Source: Harmothoe impar (taxonomy: Eukaryota; Annelida; Polychaeta; Phyllodocida; Polynoidae). From it: a DNA stretch of 64,000 nucleotides. This document shows positions 36,901 through 48,650 of the stretch, piece by piece (within the stretch, counting starts at the first letter, position 1; each line of letters begins with the position of its first letter). Location: contig OX381706.1 of assembly GCA_947462335.1 (NCBI GenBank), positions 17,770,784-17,834,783 of the forward strand. The letters run 5' to 3'. The position numbers and the translations under genes were made by a program. The notes beneath the pieces are model-generated. The model ran no database searches. It was not told the DNA's origin and saw only the letters and a list, made by a program, of their open reading frames with translations.

Positions 36901-39770
36901 ACACAACCCTCACACTCTGGCCTCAGAATTCTCCATAAAAGCTGTGTGTGAGGAACATTAACAATTGTATGTATACATATGTATATTACTTAATAATAGC
37001 GTACCAGCTCATCAGTTTGTTGGATTTGAAACAAATCCTTGAGTATAAAACAGTTCATCTCCTATGTATCTTCCTAATATTTCAATTCTTAGTTACAAAC
37101 ATGTATTACATAGTACCTTGATTTGACCTCATACACCCTTAAACTGCTTCCGGGCTTGAACTGAAAATGGGATGTGAGGGCTGGGTTCTGGTACATCCTA
37201 TTGCTAAAATTAAAACTCTACTCACAAAACCCTAATCCAAAGATATTGAATACTTTTACTTCCCATTAATGTCCAGGAAAAGAACTAAGTGTGTATAACA
37301 CAAGTAATTACCATTAAATTTCAAATCAACTGCATTATCAGATCACTCACCACCCTGTATCACATTCCCCAGAGTCAGCCACAAATCCCCTACTCTCACA
37401 GAGATTGACCTAGTCTGCCCTGCCCCTTTATCACTGCATAATGGAGCTGGCTGTCCTCAGACAGGCCAGGAAGGTGGTGTCATATTAGGGTGTGGGATGG
37501 GCTGGGGTGGGGCTGCCTGTCAGGTGGTGATGGAGGGGTCTATTCATGTCCTCTTAACCCCTAATACCATGAAGCCTGCATACATCTTGCATCACCTTAT
37601 CACCTTCTGAGTCCTGCCTTCAGGGCCTATGTACAAATGGTAATATTCTACAGCCAGGATGATGAGCTCTATGCAGTTCTGCTAGAGGCTGTGAGACAAA
37701 GGTGTGTTTATGGCTTCGCATCATTGTTTTAGATCTCACCACAAGGGTTTCCAGTCAATGAACCCTACTGTATCTTCCTTCCTATTCTTATCAACGATAT
37801 CTCACCCCTCTCTTCCCCTCGCTCTCTTTTTCTCACACGTTCTCTGGTATACATCTATCTATATAGCATGAGAGGTCTGTCGCAAGCTGAAGTCTGGACA
37901 GTATAATTATACAACTAGCTCAACAACCTCTGCAAGAAAACGCTATTGTGTACCTTGGCTGCACCTGGATGGCACTGTGAAGATAGAACATCAGTATTAA
38001 TTGGTAGTAGCATTATGATGGAAGATAAACACTTGTCCAATTAGATATGATGAAGGGTAGCTGAGGAGAACGGGTGCTCCCGTTTTTTTTTTAGAAAAAC
38101 TTTACTCGCCAGTGGACCCACTATAGCCAAATCACATAGAGAAGCGACCATTCCCCTGAGGTACTTTTTATGTGTGTTCTGATGCCTTATGGATTTTCAT
38201 TCTAAGTTGAAAAATGTAAGACACATGAGAACTGAAAAGGGGCAGGGAAAACGTGTCCTATTCCAAAAGGCCCTGATCAAGCCTAAAACCAAGTCTCGTC
38301 AGAACTGTAAAAGACCTTGGGGCTGTTTGTGTGAAAATACTTATTATGTTGGACCTGGCATCTTCTTCAGAAAGCAATCTTTAAGAGGGCTCCCCAGAGA
38401 ATTAACCATTGAATTCAGATGAATAATCTGAGAGATGTCGTCCATACTGTAAAAGGCCAGCCAAAGTAGGTACATCAAGAATACCCCCTCAGACCTCCCC
38501 ACCCATGTCTCCATCAGCCCATTATAGACCTGTAAGGTGGGCCTGAGGTGGTTGGAGGTCGGGCACAACTGGTCAGTGGATCAGGTTAGAGAGCAGCTCA
38601 GGACTGCTAATAGTATCATGGAGCAGCTCCCAAGCAGTTCAATGTCTGCGTGGGTGCATTGACTGACTCCCCATACAAGATGGATCAAGTTGGGGAGTAG
38701 TATTCAACCTAGCAATAGAGCACCCTTGCCATCCACAGATGACGTCAATATATAATGAAATATACTTTTTGTTTATATCATATGTTAGATATATCAAAGG
38801 AAAATGCTGAGTTGTTGGTTACCTTGTACACAACTGTTAAAGCCTCTACCTACTACCTGCTCACTCAATAAATTGCATATAATTATATTCATGTTTAACT
38901 CAACGCTGCCAATAAATCAAATGTCAGCAAGGGGGAAAACATTTTGAATTGCCTCAATCTTTATTGCTGCCTACTTACAGCTACTGCCAACTTGCAAAAC
39001 CCATGCCTGTATCAGCATACATGCTCTCAAGATCAATCCTTCAACAGTATAAGCAGTGGAAAGTCTGAATACCTGATATCAACTCCCTGACGTCAGTGCA
39101 ATGCCCTCGTACGTCAGCTATATGGGGCCTTATGAAAAGTGAACATCAGGTGTGTCTCTTTCTACCTTTCTACTACAACTCATTACTCCAAAGACAAACG
39201 TTTCCACTTTTCAAAGGTTACCTATATTAAAGAGGACCTCATGATGTATGGACCAATAAAAATTAATGGACACAGAGGTCTACCTAGTTCTTGAAATAGG
39301 TGTACAGCAAAGTTTGGCAGCATACAAAATGATCATCAGATCAAGAAAAAGTATGTTTCCATAAAGAGCTGTTGCAGGGTCCATGCTACCATGACTGTTC
39401 CTTTATCCAAACATCCACTATTATTCTCATTTCCCTTCCCAAACTCACACATGTGAGACACATATGGCCTATTCTGGTGGACATGGAAATCAGTTCAGCT
39501 GTATTTGTTGCAGTATTTATTCACCAATATCTGGCCCTTCAATGAGATTCTGTGCATTCTTATTTTGCACATTCCTTGATGCACAGAGCCCCACAGTCCA
39601 CGTTATGGTCTGCCTTGCAGCTGTGTGTTGGATGGAGGAGCTACATGACTGACAAACGGCACTGGATGATAGCCACCAATGGCCAGTCTGCAGGCTAGTT
39701 ATCTCTGCAAACAAGGTGTGTGCCAGCTTTGGCAAGTGGTTCTAACAGGCTTCCCCTGAGAGACCAGCAC

Positions 39771-39778
39771 TATAAAAG
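39771..39778 (+). promoter_or_regulatory. TATA-box-like motif in module Y-A, unit 5
   Basis: tataaaag at the position equivalent to 2165 in unit 1, between agaccagcac and gcaccttttcc. Units 2, 3 and 4 carry tctgaaag, tttaaagg and attaaagg forms here. Confidence 0.3.
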
Positions 39779-40527
39779 GCACCTTTTCCTGAAAGGCACC
39801 TTGCCTTCTGCTTATCTGATTTCTGAAGTGGCAACCTGTGGCACCCCAAGTAACCCATGGGGTAGTATTGAGATCTTATGTGGTTCTCATGGAAGGGATA
39901 CTTAGGAGGAAGGTGTGATATGGATGTGAGTGGTGAGGGAAAGGATGTGAAAGCCCCAATAACAGTCCTCATCCGTGGCCAGTGATCCTGGTGGCAGATA
40001 GTTTCCTAGCAGATGTCCCCTGGAACAAATACATAGGTGAGTAGGGATATAGACAGTTTTAGTTGGGGATTTGATAGTATTGTTGAATGTGGTAATACAA
40101 GCATTATGGTTTTTGCAAGTGGTGCAACAATATCACCCTTCCCTATCCTATTCCTTCAATACAACTCTGACCCACTCTCTATTCGATTATGTATTCCATA
40201 GTAGCAGTCAGAGGAAAGGGTGATTTTATTGAATAAACATAGAATATAATTTTGATCAATTACAGATTATACAGCAAGTCTGTTGAGATATTAAAATTGT
40301 CATGCTTTCTATTTGACACCGTCTGCATCCTAAAAAATGGGAAACAAGATGACAAATGGGAAGTGAGAACCACAGAGGCACACTCTATTATAAAGTGGGG
40401 CTAAGATGATGTCCAAGTGACTTGAACTTGTGTGAAAAGAGGTGACGTTGTGATTTTCATTATGGAAAGTTGATTGTTCTTTTAGCCAATTCCTTCAGTA
40501 CAACTCTCACTCCCTCTCTTCTTATTA

Positions 40528-41128
40528 GGCTGCATAAAATTGATAATCAACTTTGCGGACACTTTTCGAAAAAATCTGGTGAGGGAGGGAGGCTTTTTTT
40601 TTTTTTGTATCAAATTTTCTTGGCCATGCGGGAGGGACTTTTTATTTTTATTTCACATTTCAAGTGACGAGGGAGTGACTTTTTTTTTTGGCAAAGGGAA
40701 ATCCCTAATTGATGTTTAAAGAATACTTTTGGTCTATCTATCTCACTATAGAAGCTTTGCAACCCAAAGTTCAGCTGCGTACTATACATCTAAAACATTA
40801 CAAATGTAATTGAGACATATATTCACTAAGATTCAGATATACAAAAACAGTATTTCAACCATTTATGGTATTTTGAAATAAATTTAGGGTATTATGGAAG
40901 ACATTCCAGAGAGCCCAAAACTGTACGTTTGTGAAAATCGACCAACTGGCAGGCCCAATATGTGCTCACAAAGAAGCGGAAATTTTGAGGATATTTTTTC
41001 TTTGTTTTTTCAGGGGTGCGGGGGATTTGATGTATTTTTTTTAAAGATAATGAAAAAAAGCTTCCATGAGGTCACTTTTAAGGGGTGCGGGCGGTGTCTG
41101 TAAAGCTGATAATTTTTTTTATGCAGCC
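40528..41128. mobile_element. 601-bp DNA element, PIF/Harbinger-like by target
   Basis: Inserted in the word cttattattatgtt of unit 5. The ends are the inverted pair ggctgcataaaa and ttttatgcagcc, and the flanks are consistent with a 3-bp TTA duplication, although the local TTA repeat makes the exact length uncertain. T-rich tracts and a ggggtgcggg word occur inside. No transposase frame is present. A 3-bp TTA target is usual for PIF/Harbinger; the assignment is inference. Confidence 0.78.
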
Positions 41129-43065
41129 TTATTATGTTTTATATTGAAATTATGATATAAGGTAGTCAGGTTCACAATGTTGGACAAGTGAAATTTAGCT
41201 TAAGATGATTTTTTAAAGTTTTTCCAAATCTAAATACCATCCAAGGTTCTTATTCAAGCCATGGATAACTTAGAACCTGCATGTTGGGTACAATTACAAA
41301 GCAGGATGTCGAAAGGAGGAGGGAGGCCAATGCTCTCAAAATGACAGTTGGACACTGGTCAGGTCAGAAACTAGTCGTGTATGCACAACATTGGCTCCCA
41401 GTCCCCAAAGTAGTCTTCTTGGTGGCTGACAACTGCTGGCCAGGTGTTATTAAGCAAGGTTAAGTCTGACAGGAAGGTAATTACATTGTAGGCATGTACA
41501 GTCCCATCTGTAGCTTGTCTACAAGTCTTAGCTCAGGGTTGCTGACTAAGTCCACAACTTGCATTCATATGAAGGTAGGAGGCTGTTCATGGTTTGTTTA
41601 TTATGTGCAATGAAATCATAGTTTCTATTCATGGAAACATGAAATAGAGATAAGTGTGGTTGGTCATTGATTTGTGATTTACTTATCCTAATATGTGCCA
41701 ATCCCCTTTCCAGTCAGATATATTTAGACCTCATCTCACATAATTATATTCAGTGTAGCCGTTATACTTAATATGAATAGATTTAGTCCTGATGAATTGA
41801 TAGCTTTAGCTTTGCACCAAGTGACACGCAAAAGGTAACACAACCTGTACAACTTGCTTTCTATTAGTAATCTAAAACTATAACAAGACCTAACCTCAAC
41901 CATTTATAATTGTAAACACAAAGCGTGATGTCATGGTCCCTGGTTCAGTAATGATAGCATTCTTCCCAGATACCCTGCAGATACCTTCCCAGATACCTTG
42001 CAGGTGTTGTAAAAACAATTGCAGAAATTGGCAATTCTTTAGAGGACATATCTTAACTAAAGTTTTGATTATTCAGGTATGGGGAATGATGGTAGTATAA
42101 TAGTATTGATTGTGTTTTCAATTATTTATATGGATTACCCCATAATAGAAAGGAACTGATATCAGATCCATATGTATCTGATATACATGTACCACAATGT
42201 TCCTCAGGTTAGGATGTATGACGTAACTAAACCCTTTTTTATGAATCAACACTTTTGTATTCAGGGCACTGTGAGCATTCTAAGGATTAGTATAGGTTTG
42301 AAAAAAAAGCAATCCAATTAAGGTCTCAAGGGAGTGGGGTAGCTCTCACACCTGTATCATTCATCTAACTTGAACTACTAATTTTGCACAATATTTCACA
42401 TAGAATTTATGTTGCCATGTATGCTTCATACTGTTCATGTCTGACATGACCTTTTGCCCTGGTTCTAATATCATATCCCTTCCTTTCTCCAGCTCTACCG
42501 ACTGGCATACTCACCCAATGCCCAATGCTTGAAACTGCATGGGAGTTGCTCTTTTATGCTATTAGCAGCCCTGGGCTGGTCCCTAACCTGATCTACAAAC
42601 CAAGTGAGTCTGATCTACAAAGACTTCAGGCCCCACCTTACAGGTCTATTATGGCTGGATGTAGGCACAGGTTGGAAGGTCCCTCCTTTACACACTTTGA
42701 TTAGGCATTGCAATATGGGTACCATGCCTCAGCAGGCTACATTGCTGTTAATCTGAGTAAAGCATTGAAGGAAAATTACTCCATGCCAGTTGCCTTTAGT
42801 TTTATTGAGAGCATGCAACATGTTTCAAAGAATATTTGACTAGCTATTTATGATTATATACATGATATACACACCAATTACAAAGTTACCATTACTGCAT
42901 TATAAATCAACCAGCAGTTGGTCTCAGGACATGTGTTTATTAGAATCTGAGAGTTCATTCAAAGGTTGGACCTGTCACCATATTTCTAGTGTATCATGGT
43001 TTATGTTATTCATTCTATGTTGTACACTAAGTACACTGAAAATCTAAAGTTATCAGGATTGCCAT

Positions 43066-43235
43066 GTACATGATTACTGGTGTAACATAGCTCATGTGGA
43101 TGCTTCTACTATTTCTATTCGAGTAATGACCCTTTCTCTCTCATGACAATGTACATGATTACTGGTGTAACATAGCCCATGTGGATGCTTCTACTATTTC
43201 TATTCGAGTAATGACCCTTTCTCTCTCATGACAAT
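43066..43235 (+). repeat. 85-bp tandem duplication in unit 5
   Basis: The stretch beginning gtacatgattactggtgtaa is repeated directly at 43066 and 43151 with a single t/c difference noticed. The other units have one copy. Confidence 0.9.
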
Positions 43236-44008
43236 TACTCTGTTGGTGAATGGGAAAATCATTACTTTTGAACAATGTCATGGGCTGAAAATGGATGCCA
43301 TTTACATGACTATACAGTGCTTGGAATAAAAGTACCACAATGTCTAACAGTGTCTCACGGACCCATTATCTAAGAAAAGTATCTTTTCTAAAATGGATTT
43401 CCATTTCCCTGCAGAGAGTCACACAGGTGTGAGGCATGTGGCCCATTCCAGTGAATAGCAGCATTCCTTGCAGTAACTATCTTCACCAATATCTAGCTTC
43501 TCACCAGATTCCATCCAGATACGTTAAGCTCTCTCACCATAGACCACGTCACATATGATACCCCACAGACCTTGTTATGGTTTGCCTTACAGCTATGTGT
43601 CAGGTGGGAAGCTACCAACCACAAAAGGGCAAGGATATTGTGTGCACAGTGGACATGAATCGGCAGAGGATGACGCAGATGACCCATCTGCGGGCTAGTT
43701 ATCTCTGCAAACAAGCTGTGTGCCAGCCTTGGCAAGGGGTTCTAATCGGCTTCCCCTAAGGGACTGGCACTATGAAAGCCACCTTGTCCTGAAAGTCAGG
43801 AGGCCTTCTGCATATCTCATTTGCCCCCAGTAGCCTGCAGTAGATTGGGGCAATACTGGGGTACTGATGGCGTTAACATTGAAAGGAAACAGGACATAAA
43901 GGCTGTGAGTCAGATGTGAGATGTGTGTAAGGGGTGCCAAATCTCCAATCACAGTCCTCAGTCACAGGCAGCTCTGTCATTTCACTGCCTGGTGGTAGGT
44001 GGGTGGGT

Positions 44009-44654
44009 TGATTTAGTGACGAATAATGACATGGGGGTGCGGGGGAGGGGGAGTTCAGAGGCTGAGGTTTAGGGATTATTTAACAATGGTTTTCTTTAAC
44101 CCTTAACTGTTGGTAAATAATAACCCCTTCCTGATTATGTTAAGGGAATTCACCTGGATTCAGATTAGTTTTGTGGTTTTTAAAGCTGATTCTAATTTTA
44201 GATTACCCCTGTTAGTTTCTTCTGATAGCTCTCTAGCTATAACAACCAGTTAGGATGGCGAGTAATCACCCAGTGTTACAGGATTCAGAAAAACACTTAT
44301 CTAGCAAGTATAATGTTATCAGTGAGTTGTTTTATGTCTAACAATGATTATGTAAACTTGCTGAACCTTAAGGGTTGGCTGGGGGGGGGAGGGGGTTTGA
44401 AGTTCGGTGACGTCTTTCTATAGAGTATTATTGGCTGCGGGTGACGAAAGGTAAATGGGGCGGGAGGGGGATCCTGAGTAAGGTCCCAAAATAAAGGACG
44501 TCTGTTGTGAATGTTCCCCAATGTCCACGGCTGCTTTAAATCATTGCATTGGATTTTAACATTGGACATGAATGGCCATATCCCCAATTGACAAGGGCCC
44601 AATGTTTCCCTCTCAATAAAGGCTTACTTTTAGAACAAGCCTTGTTACAAATTA
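44009..44654. other. Array edge and G-rich flank; no gene seen
   Basis: Tandem homology stops at about 44008. The sequence then has G runs at 44034-44051 and 44380-44395 and otherwise ordinary A+T-rich DNA. No inverted ends, RNA gene or convincing frame was found. An 84-codon reverse frame at 44348-44602 is proline-rich only because it crosses the G runs. Confidence 0.6.
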
Positions 44655-44772
44655 TACCTGTGTACATATATACTTACTCACGTCCTGCTACAAATACCCA
44701 TGTCTATATACTACTTACACACATTCTGCCACATGTATCAATGTCGATGTACTACTTACACATCCCCTGTAA
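44655..44772 (-). repeat. Degenerate copies of the 41-bp minisatellite
   Basis: About three imperfect units with words such as tactcacgtcctgctacaaa and acccatgtctatatactact, the reverse complement of the minisatellite at 57303-57866. They lie about 12.5 kb away from it in opposite orientation. Confidence 0.75.
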
Positions 44773-44911
44773 CATTTTTCTCATATACGTACAATCCTTT
44801 CATTTTTGGCCATTTCTTTGGAACTCACATGATTTCTAATTTTATGTCGTCAATAACGGAATAGGCTTACATGGTCCCTGCCCCTCACAATGACCTCACA
44901 GCTTTTTTCAA

Positions 44912-44928
44912 CCCCCCCCCCCCCCCCC
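44912..44928. repeat. Poly(C) run
   Basis: Seventeen uninterrupted C residues. A similar run of 17 lies at 57100-57116. Confidence 0.9.
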
Positions 44929-45086
44929 GGCTACCATTTCCTGTGCTACACTTCACTGATATTCTTTGGCTCCCAATCTCTCAGTCACTATAGCCTCACC
45001 AATTTAGTCACTTTTTGGCTCCCTATACGACCAACCTAGGTTATTTAATATTGTTAGGTTGGTCAGTACTGATCAACTCACCTTAA

Positions 45087-45248
45087 GGCCACCGCAGACG
45101 GGCCCGACTCGATCGGTATCTCGGGAGACTGGGTTTGTCTGCGGGGACATCCTCCCAATCGAGTCGGGGCAATCAAACATGTTTGATATTGCCTGACTCG
45201 ATCGGCCGATCGAGTCCGCCGATCGGATCGGGCCCATCTGCGGTAGCC
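45087..45248. mobile_element. 162-bp GC-rich palindromic MITE with TTAA ends
   Basis: TTAA flanks at 45083-45086 and 45249-45252. Ends are ggccaccgcagacgggcccga and the complement of tcgggcccatctgcggtagcc, with two mismatches. The interior repeats gatcgg/ccgatc words, making the whole sequence foldable. A TTAA target is known for piggyBac and Kolobok families. Confidence 0.85.
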
Positions 45249-45252
45249 TTAA

Positions 45253-46424
45253 GTCTATCCATCTTAGGCTAAGTCCTTTTGAGTCAGACATTAGTCATAA
45301 TTATGTTGTTTTGCCACAGTCATTCTTGAATAGGACTTGGTTATGCCCGACTCATGTCCCTATGACCAACCTGGGATAGCCACAACAGACTAAGCGCCGG
45401 GGCCTTAGATTATCTGTGTACCCTCATTAGTCCAATTGCCTTGCCGACATGATAACCCTGTGATCCCTTCTGACATGCACTGAGTTAACCTCTCATTCAT
45501 CATGGCACTAAACTGACAATTCCCACCATTTATCTATACATCTCCCTACCCCCTGCTGGTCCTTATCTGGGAATCCACTGCACACGTACGACCATGGCTG
45601 TCTATGACGCCACCATTACTGAACCAAAGTCTCCATAAAATATCATTAAATGAGTGAACGTGTGATTTATTTTACAAATGGCTCAGGGTACTGCAGACAT
45701 AGGGAGGTAAGGGTGCTTGAATGAATGGGAATATGTTTTGAGACTATGAAGCTTTTAGCAACCTATAGCCAATCCTTCCCTATGCTTATCAAGAGCACTT
45801 ACAATTTAAGGGGGCACCCTGACAGTCAACATTGACGCATAATTATTTTTATATAAGCAAAGAAGTCAGATAAGTCCAGAAGCCTGCTGTACATTCACTC
45901 AACTTTCGAATTATACTGATATTGATTTGTAGAAGAATCAGTTTTTGGTACATTTTCCTGCGCCAATGACACCAGGGGGTTGTGTTCATAAATCCTTTAT
46001 TTTCATTAACACTACACTTCACGCCTGTGTGCCCATTACCAAGCTGGTGCCTGGACGTTGGTGCTATGTGACCCGGAATAGAATTAAGGGTGTGTGGACT
46101 TTATGTCATTCTTCAAGGCTATTCATCTGGAAATAATGAAGCAAACTAATGACCAACCACCAGAGAATACATCCCGCACATAGTCATTCTAGGTGCCAAG
46201 AAAGCAAAAAGGCTAGAAAGGTATGTATAACATGATAATAGATACCAGCCCTATACTATCGATCCAAGCTATTTATTACTAATCATCAGTTTATTCTGTG
46301 AGGTTTGCATGTACATTTGGCTGGGATGATTATTTACTATTGTAACTGCAAATCAATGTTCTTCTTAATTTGATGCATAATTATATGCAGACATGAAATA
46401 AGACTAAAAGACAAGTAACTGTTA
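45253..46424. other. Intergenic stretch; nothing recognised
   Basis: A+T-rich sequence with no frame over about 63 codons that looks protein-like, and no terminal inverted repeats, tRNA arms or array modules noticed. Confidence 0.5.
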
Positions 46425-46690
46425 TAGATGGGACTGTACATGCCTAAAATCACATTCTTGACATTTTCTGTCGAAATTAATCCAAAACACCCTAGCCAGC
46501 AATTGTCAGTCACCAAGAATACTGTTGGACCTTGGGAGGCCATGTTGCGCGTGCGCAAAAGTAGCCCTAGTATATTACCTGACTGATCTCCCAAAGCCAC
46601 ATTCAGAAAGTGGACACACCCAGTGTACCATCCTTTCGTGCTGACCCGCTGTGTTGTAATTTCACCCAATATGGTGGGTATTCCGCATTA
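46425..46690 (-). repeat. Dispersed diverged copy of module Z
   Basis: Shares gatgggactgtacatgccta, then caccctagccagca and ggaggccatgttg, with the reverse complement of Z in the array. It differs more from the array than the array units differ from each other. With W (47545-48060), Y (48085-48650) and X (48885-49165) it makes a rearranged relative of the unit, split by the element at 46770. Confidence 0.72.
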
Positions 46691-46868
46691 GCTAGATGAT
46701 CACTGTACAGCGCCATCTTGTCTGGTACCAGTGCTCTTTCCTCTGCTAGCTATAGAAGCCTGCTGGTTAGCTGAAGCTGGTTCCTGTCATGACCGAAATT
46801 TGGTGTTTTAGGGGTCATAAACCTTTCAAGTATAAGCCTCTATTGTGGGTCCTTAGGTCACCTGTTCA

Positions 46869-46934
46869 GATTGGGGGAGTGGTTAGGACTCTGACCTACC
46901 AATCCATGCATCATGGGTTCAAATCCATGTCAAG
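46869..46934 (+). ncRNA. tRNA-like sequence in the left arm
   Basis: gggggagtggttaggac resembles the D arm and A box of Glu/Ser-type tRNAs, and catgggttcaaatccatg a T arm and B box. Spacing between the boxes is tRNA-like. The anticodon arm and acceptor do not fold convincingly, so identity is not assigned. Confidence 0.5.
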
Positions 46935-47121
46935 GCTATTTTGTTCACACACAATTTTAAGATGTATTTTGGTAGGTCAAATATTGTGATAGTATACAAC
47001 TCGGTTGTAAAGATCTTTAACACCTAAAATCTAAGATCTAAAATGGTTTTGTATTGTTGCATTGGGTTTTCTTTGTGAATAATATTACTATTTTATTACC
47101 AACTATAAACAAAGATATGTT

Positions 47122-47194
47122 GCCTTGGCATGGATTTGAACTTATTACCCCTGGATTGATTGGCCAGTGTCCTAACCACTCCCCCAATGCAACC
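47122..47194 (-). ncRNA. tRNA-like sequence in the central loop
   Basis: The reverse strand has attgggggagtggttaggac and aagttcaaatccatgcc, the same two boxes as the arm copies, with different sequence between them. Confidence 0.45.
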
Positions 47195-47354
47195 AGGTGG
47201 CATGAGAAATATTCAAATACAACTGATTCAACACCATTTTAGATTACACTATAAATATTGATCTTGTGTAAAGGATCTTTAAAACCGAATTGTATACTAT
47301 CACAATTTTTGACCTACCAAAAATACATGTTAAAATTATGTGTGAACAAAAAAG

Positions 47355-47422
47355 CCTAGACATGGATTTGAACTCATGACCCATTGATTGGTAGGCCAGA
47401 GTCCTAACCACTCCCCCAATCT
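47355..47422 (-). ncRNA. tRNA-like sequence in the right arm
   Basis: Inverted partner of the copy at 46869, reading gattgggggagtggttagga and tgagttcaaatccatgtc on the reverse strand. The arm copies differ by scattered substitutions. Confidence 0.5.
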
Positions 47423-47544
47423 GAACAGATGACCTAAGGACTCACAATAGAGGGCTATAACTGAAAGGTTTATGACCCCTAAAACTCCGATTTTGGACAT
47501 GACAGGAACCAGCTTCAGCTAAAGGTCTCACAAGGTAGAATTAC

Positions 47545-48060
47545 TGCATCTTGCTAGTGCCCTATAGGATGGAGGCAGTAGTTACACACTATGGGAAGCG
47601 TGTCATGTAGAAGGCTCCTTTTGTACTGGATTTGTGAGAACCAAAAATGAACAAATCATTTCAATTTAACGGGCCACACTAGAACTTACCATTATGACAG
47701 AACTAACTGGTAGTCATATGATTACAAAAGATGTGAATTTAACATATTGTAACGATTGTAATGATGGCAGGTTTATAATCAAACCAGGAAGGGCGGAAGG
47801 AGTGAATATGAGTACCATAAAAGCAGTATATGTAAAGGTGAATCAGTAGCTTTAGTAACAGGGAGGAGAGAAGTGGGTGGTAGGTGGGACAAACTCTCAC
47901 GTACATCACGATCTAGTGTCCTTTATTTATAGTATGCACATATTTCCCAGAAGGCTTCACGGATCCTAAGGCATGGCGGGAAATGTAGGTATTCATATAT
48001 AGAGCCGCTAATAACGATCACGTTCCAACAAAGGCACATATCAAATACATTGTACATATA
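47545..48060 (+). repeat. Module W and adjoining end of module Z
   Basis: Contains gggaagcgtgtcatgtagaa (end of the Z-type block) and later cacatatttcccagaa, cgggaaatgt and cacgttccaacaaagg. The same words in the same order are at 63220-63885, but W was not found inside the tandem units. No coding frame seen. Confidence 0.72.
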
Positions 48061-48084
48061 CCTAGGCTACTACAATCACATGGC

Positions 48085-48650
48085 AGAGGAGCCCTTTGGA
48101 GTCCCTTATTCACCTCTTCCAAACCTCTCACATCCGACTCACAGCTTTTATGCCCCTAACCTTTCAATGTTAACTCTATCAGTACCCAAGTATTGCCCCA
48201 ATCTACTGCAGGCTACTGGGGGCAAATGAGATGAGCAGAAGGCCTCCTGACTTTCAGGACAAGGTGCCTTTTATAGGGATGGTCCCTCAGGGGAAAGCGG
48301 TTAGTATCACCAATGAAGACCGGTACACATCTTCTTTGCAGAGATAACTAGCCTGCACACCAGTTTCCCTAGCAGTCATCCTGTGCAGATTGTTGTCCGT
48401 TGTGCACACAATATCCTTGCCATTTTGTGTCAGGCAGCTTTCCACACGACACCTAGCTGTAAGGTTAACCATGACATTGACTGTGAGATAGGTTGTGCAC
48501 AGGGAGTGTGGCTATTGAGAGCAGAGGAATCAGGTTGAACGGCTAGATATTGGTAAAAGCAAGTCAATACCAGGCATGCTGCTATCTACTAGAGTAGGTC
48601 TCTTTTCTTAAAAGATACTTTTCTTGGACCATGTATCAGGCAATAACATT
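48085..48650 (-). repeat. Dispersed copy of module Y (B type)
   Basis: The reverse complement carries gcaggctagttatctctgca, then ttcccctgagggacc, tataaaaggcacct, ctgaaagtcaggaggcc and catttgcccccagtagcctg, and begins near ccaagaaaagtatctttt as Y-B does. Clear but incomplete identity to the array copies shows an older duplication. Confidence 0.85.
48268..48275 (-). promoter_or_regulatory. TATA-box-like motif in dispersed Y copy
   Basis: Reverse strand tataaaag followed by gcaccttgtcc, at the same place as in Y-A of unit 1 although neighbouring bases have diverged. Confidence 0.35.

Larger units (their letters stand above)
25441..37614 (+). repeat. Tandem array unit 4 (enlarged by three insertions)
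   Basis: Same layout as the other units but 12.2 kb long because of insertions at 25836-26151, 28980-30981 and 32496-34272. Removing them leaves about 8.08 kb. Modules: X-A 26515-26822, Y-A 27461-28190, Z 28700-28979 continued at 30982-31110, X-B reversed 32055-32290, Y-B 34660-35340. The unit is a mosaic: its lead-in resembles units 1, 3 and 5, parts of Y-A and Z carry unit 2 variants, and the stretch from 31000 to 34500 differs most from all other units. Z keeps a segment (31095-31300) missing from the other units. Confidence 0.92.
37615..44008 (+). repeat. Tandem array unit 5 (truncated end of the array)
   Basis: Begins with the standard unit start. Modules: X-A 38367-38675, Y-A 39366-40100, Z 41215-41585, X-B reversed 42485-42745, Y-B 43330-44008. 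Homology stops inside the end of Y-B, just after the ggtggtaggtgggtgggttg stretch, so the whole array-specific tail is missing. This is the right edge of the array. A private 601-bp element (40528-41128) and an 85-bp tandem duplication (43066-43235) lie within it. Unit 5 shares many variants with unit 3 in its first third and with unit 1 in X-B. Confidence 0.9.
46770..47519. mobile_element. 750-bp TA-flanked foldback element with tRNA-like sequence in each arm
   Basis: Terminal pair gctgaagctggttcctgtca and its complement, flanked by TA (46768-46769, 47520-47521). The inverted arms match imperfectly for about 250 bp, to the gtgatagtatacaa word on each side. Each arm includes a tRNA-like stretch, and a third lies in the central loop. 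There is no transposase. TA target and inverted ends suggest a Tc1/mariner-type non-autonomous element. Confidence 0.88.

Noticed and set aside
1..44008. rDNA, histone or snRNA tandem gene cluster
   Set aside because: No conserved rRNA, 5S, histone or snRNA sequence was recognised in any unit and the frames are not histone-like.
44034..44470. Possible MITE bounded by gtgacga words at the array edge
   Set aside because: The left and right G-rich parts do not form a convincing inverted repeat and no target duplication was seen.
45087..45248. CpG-island promoter
   Set aside because: The GC-rich stretch is fully explained by a palindromic TTAA-flanked MITE made of gatcgg-type words.
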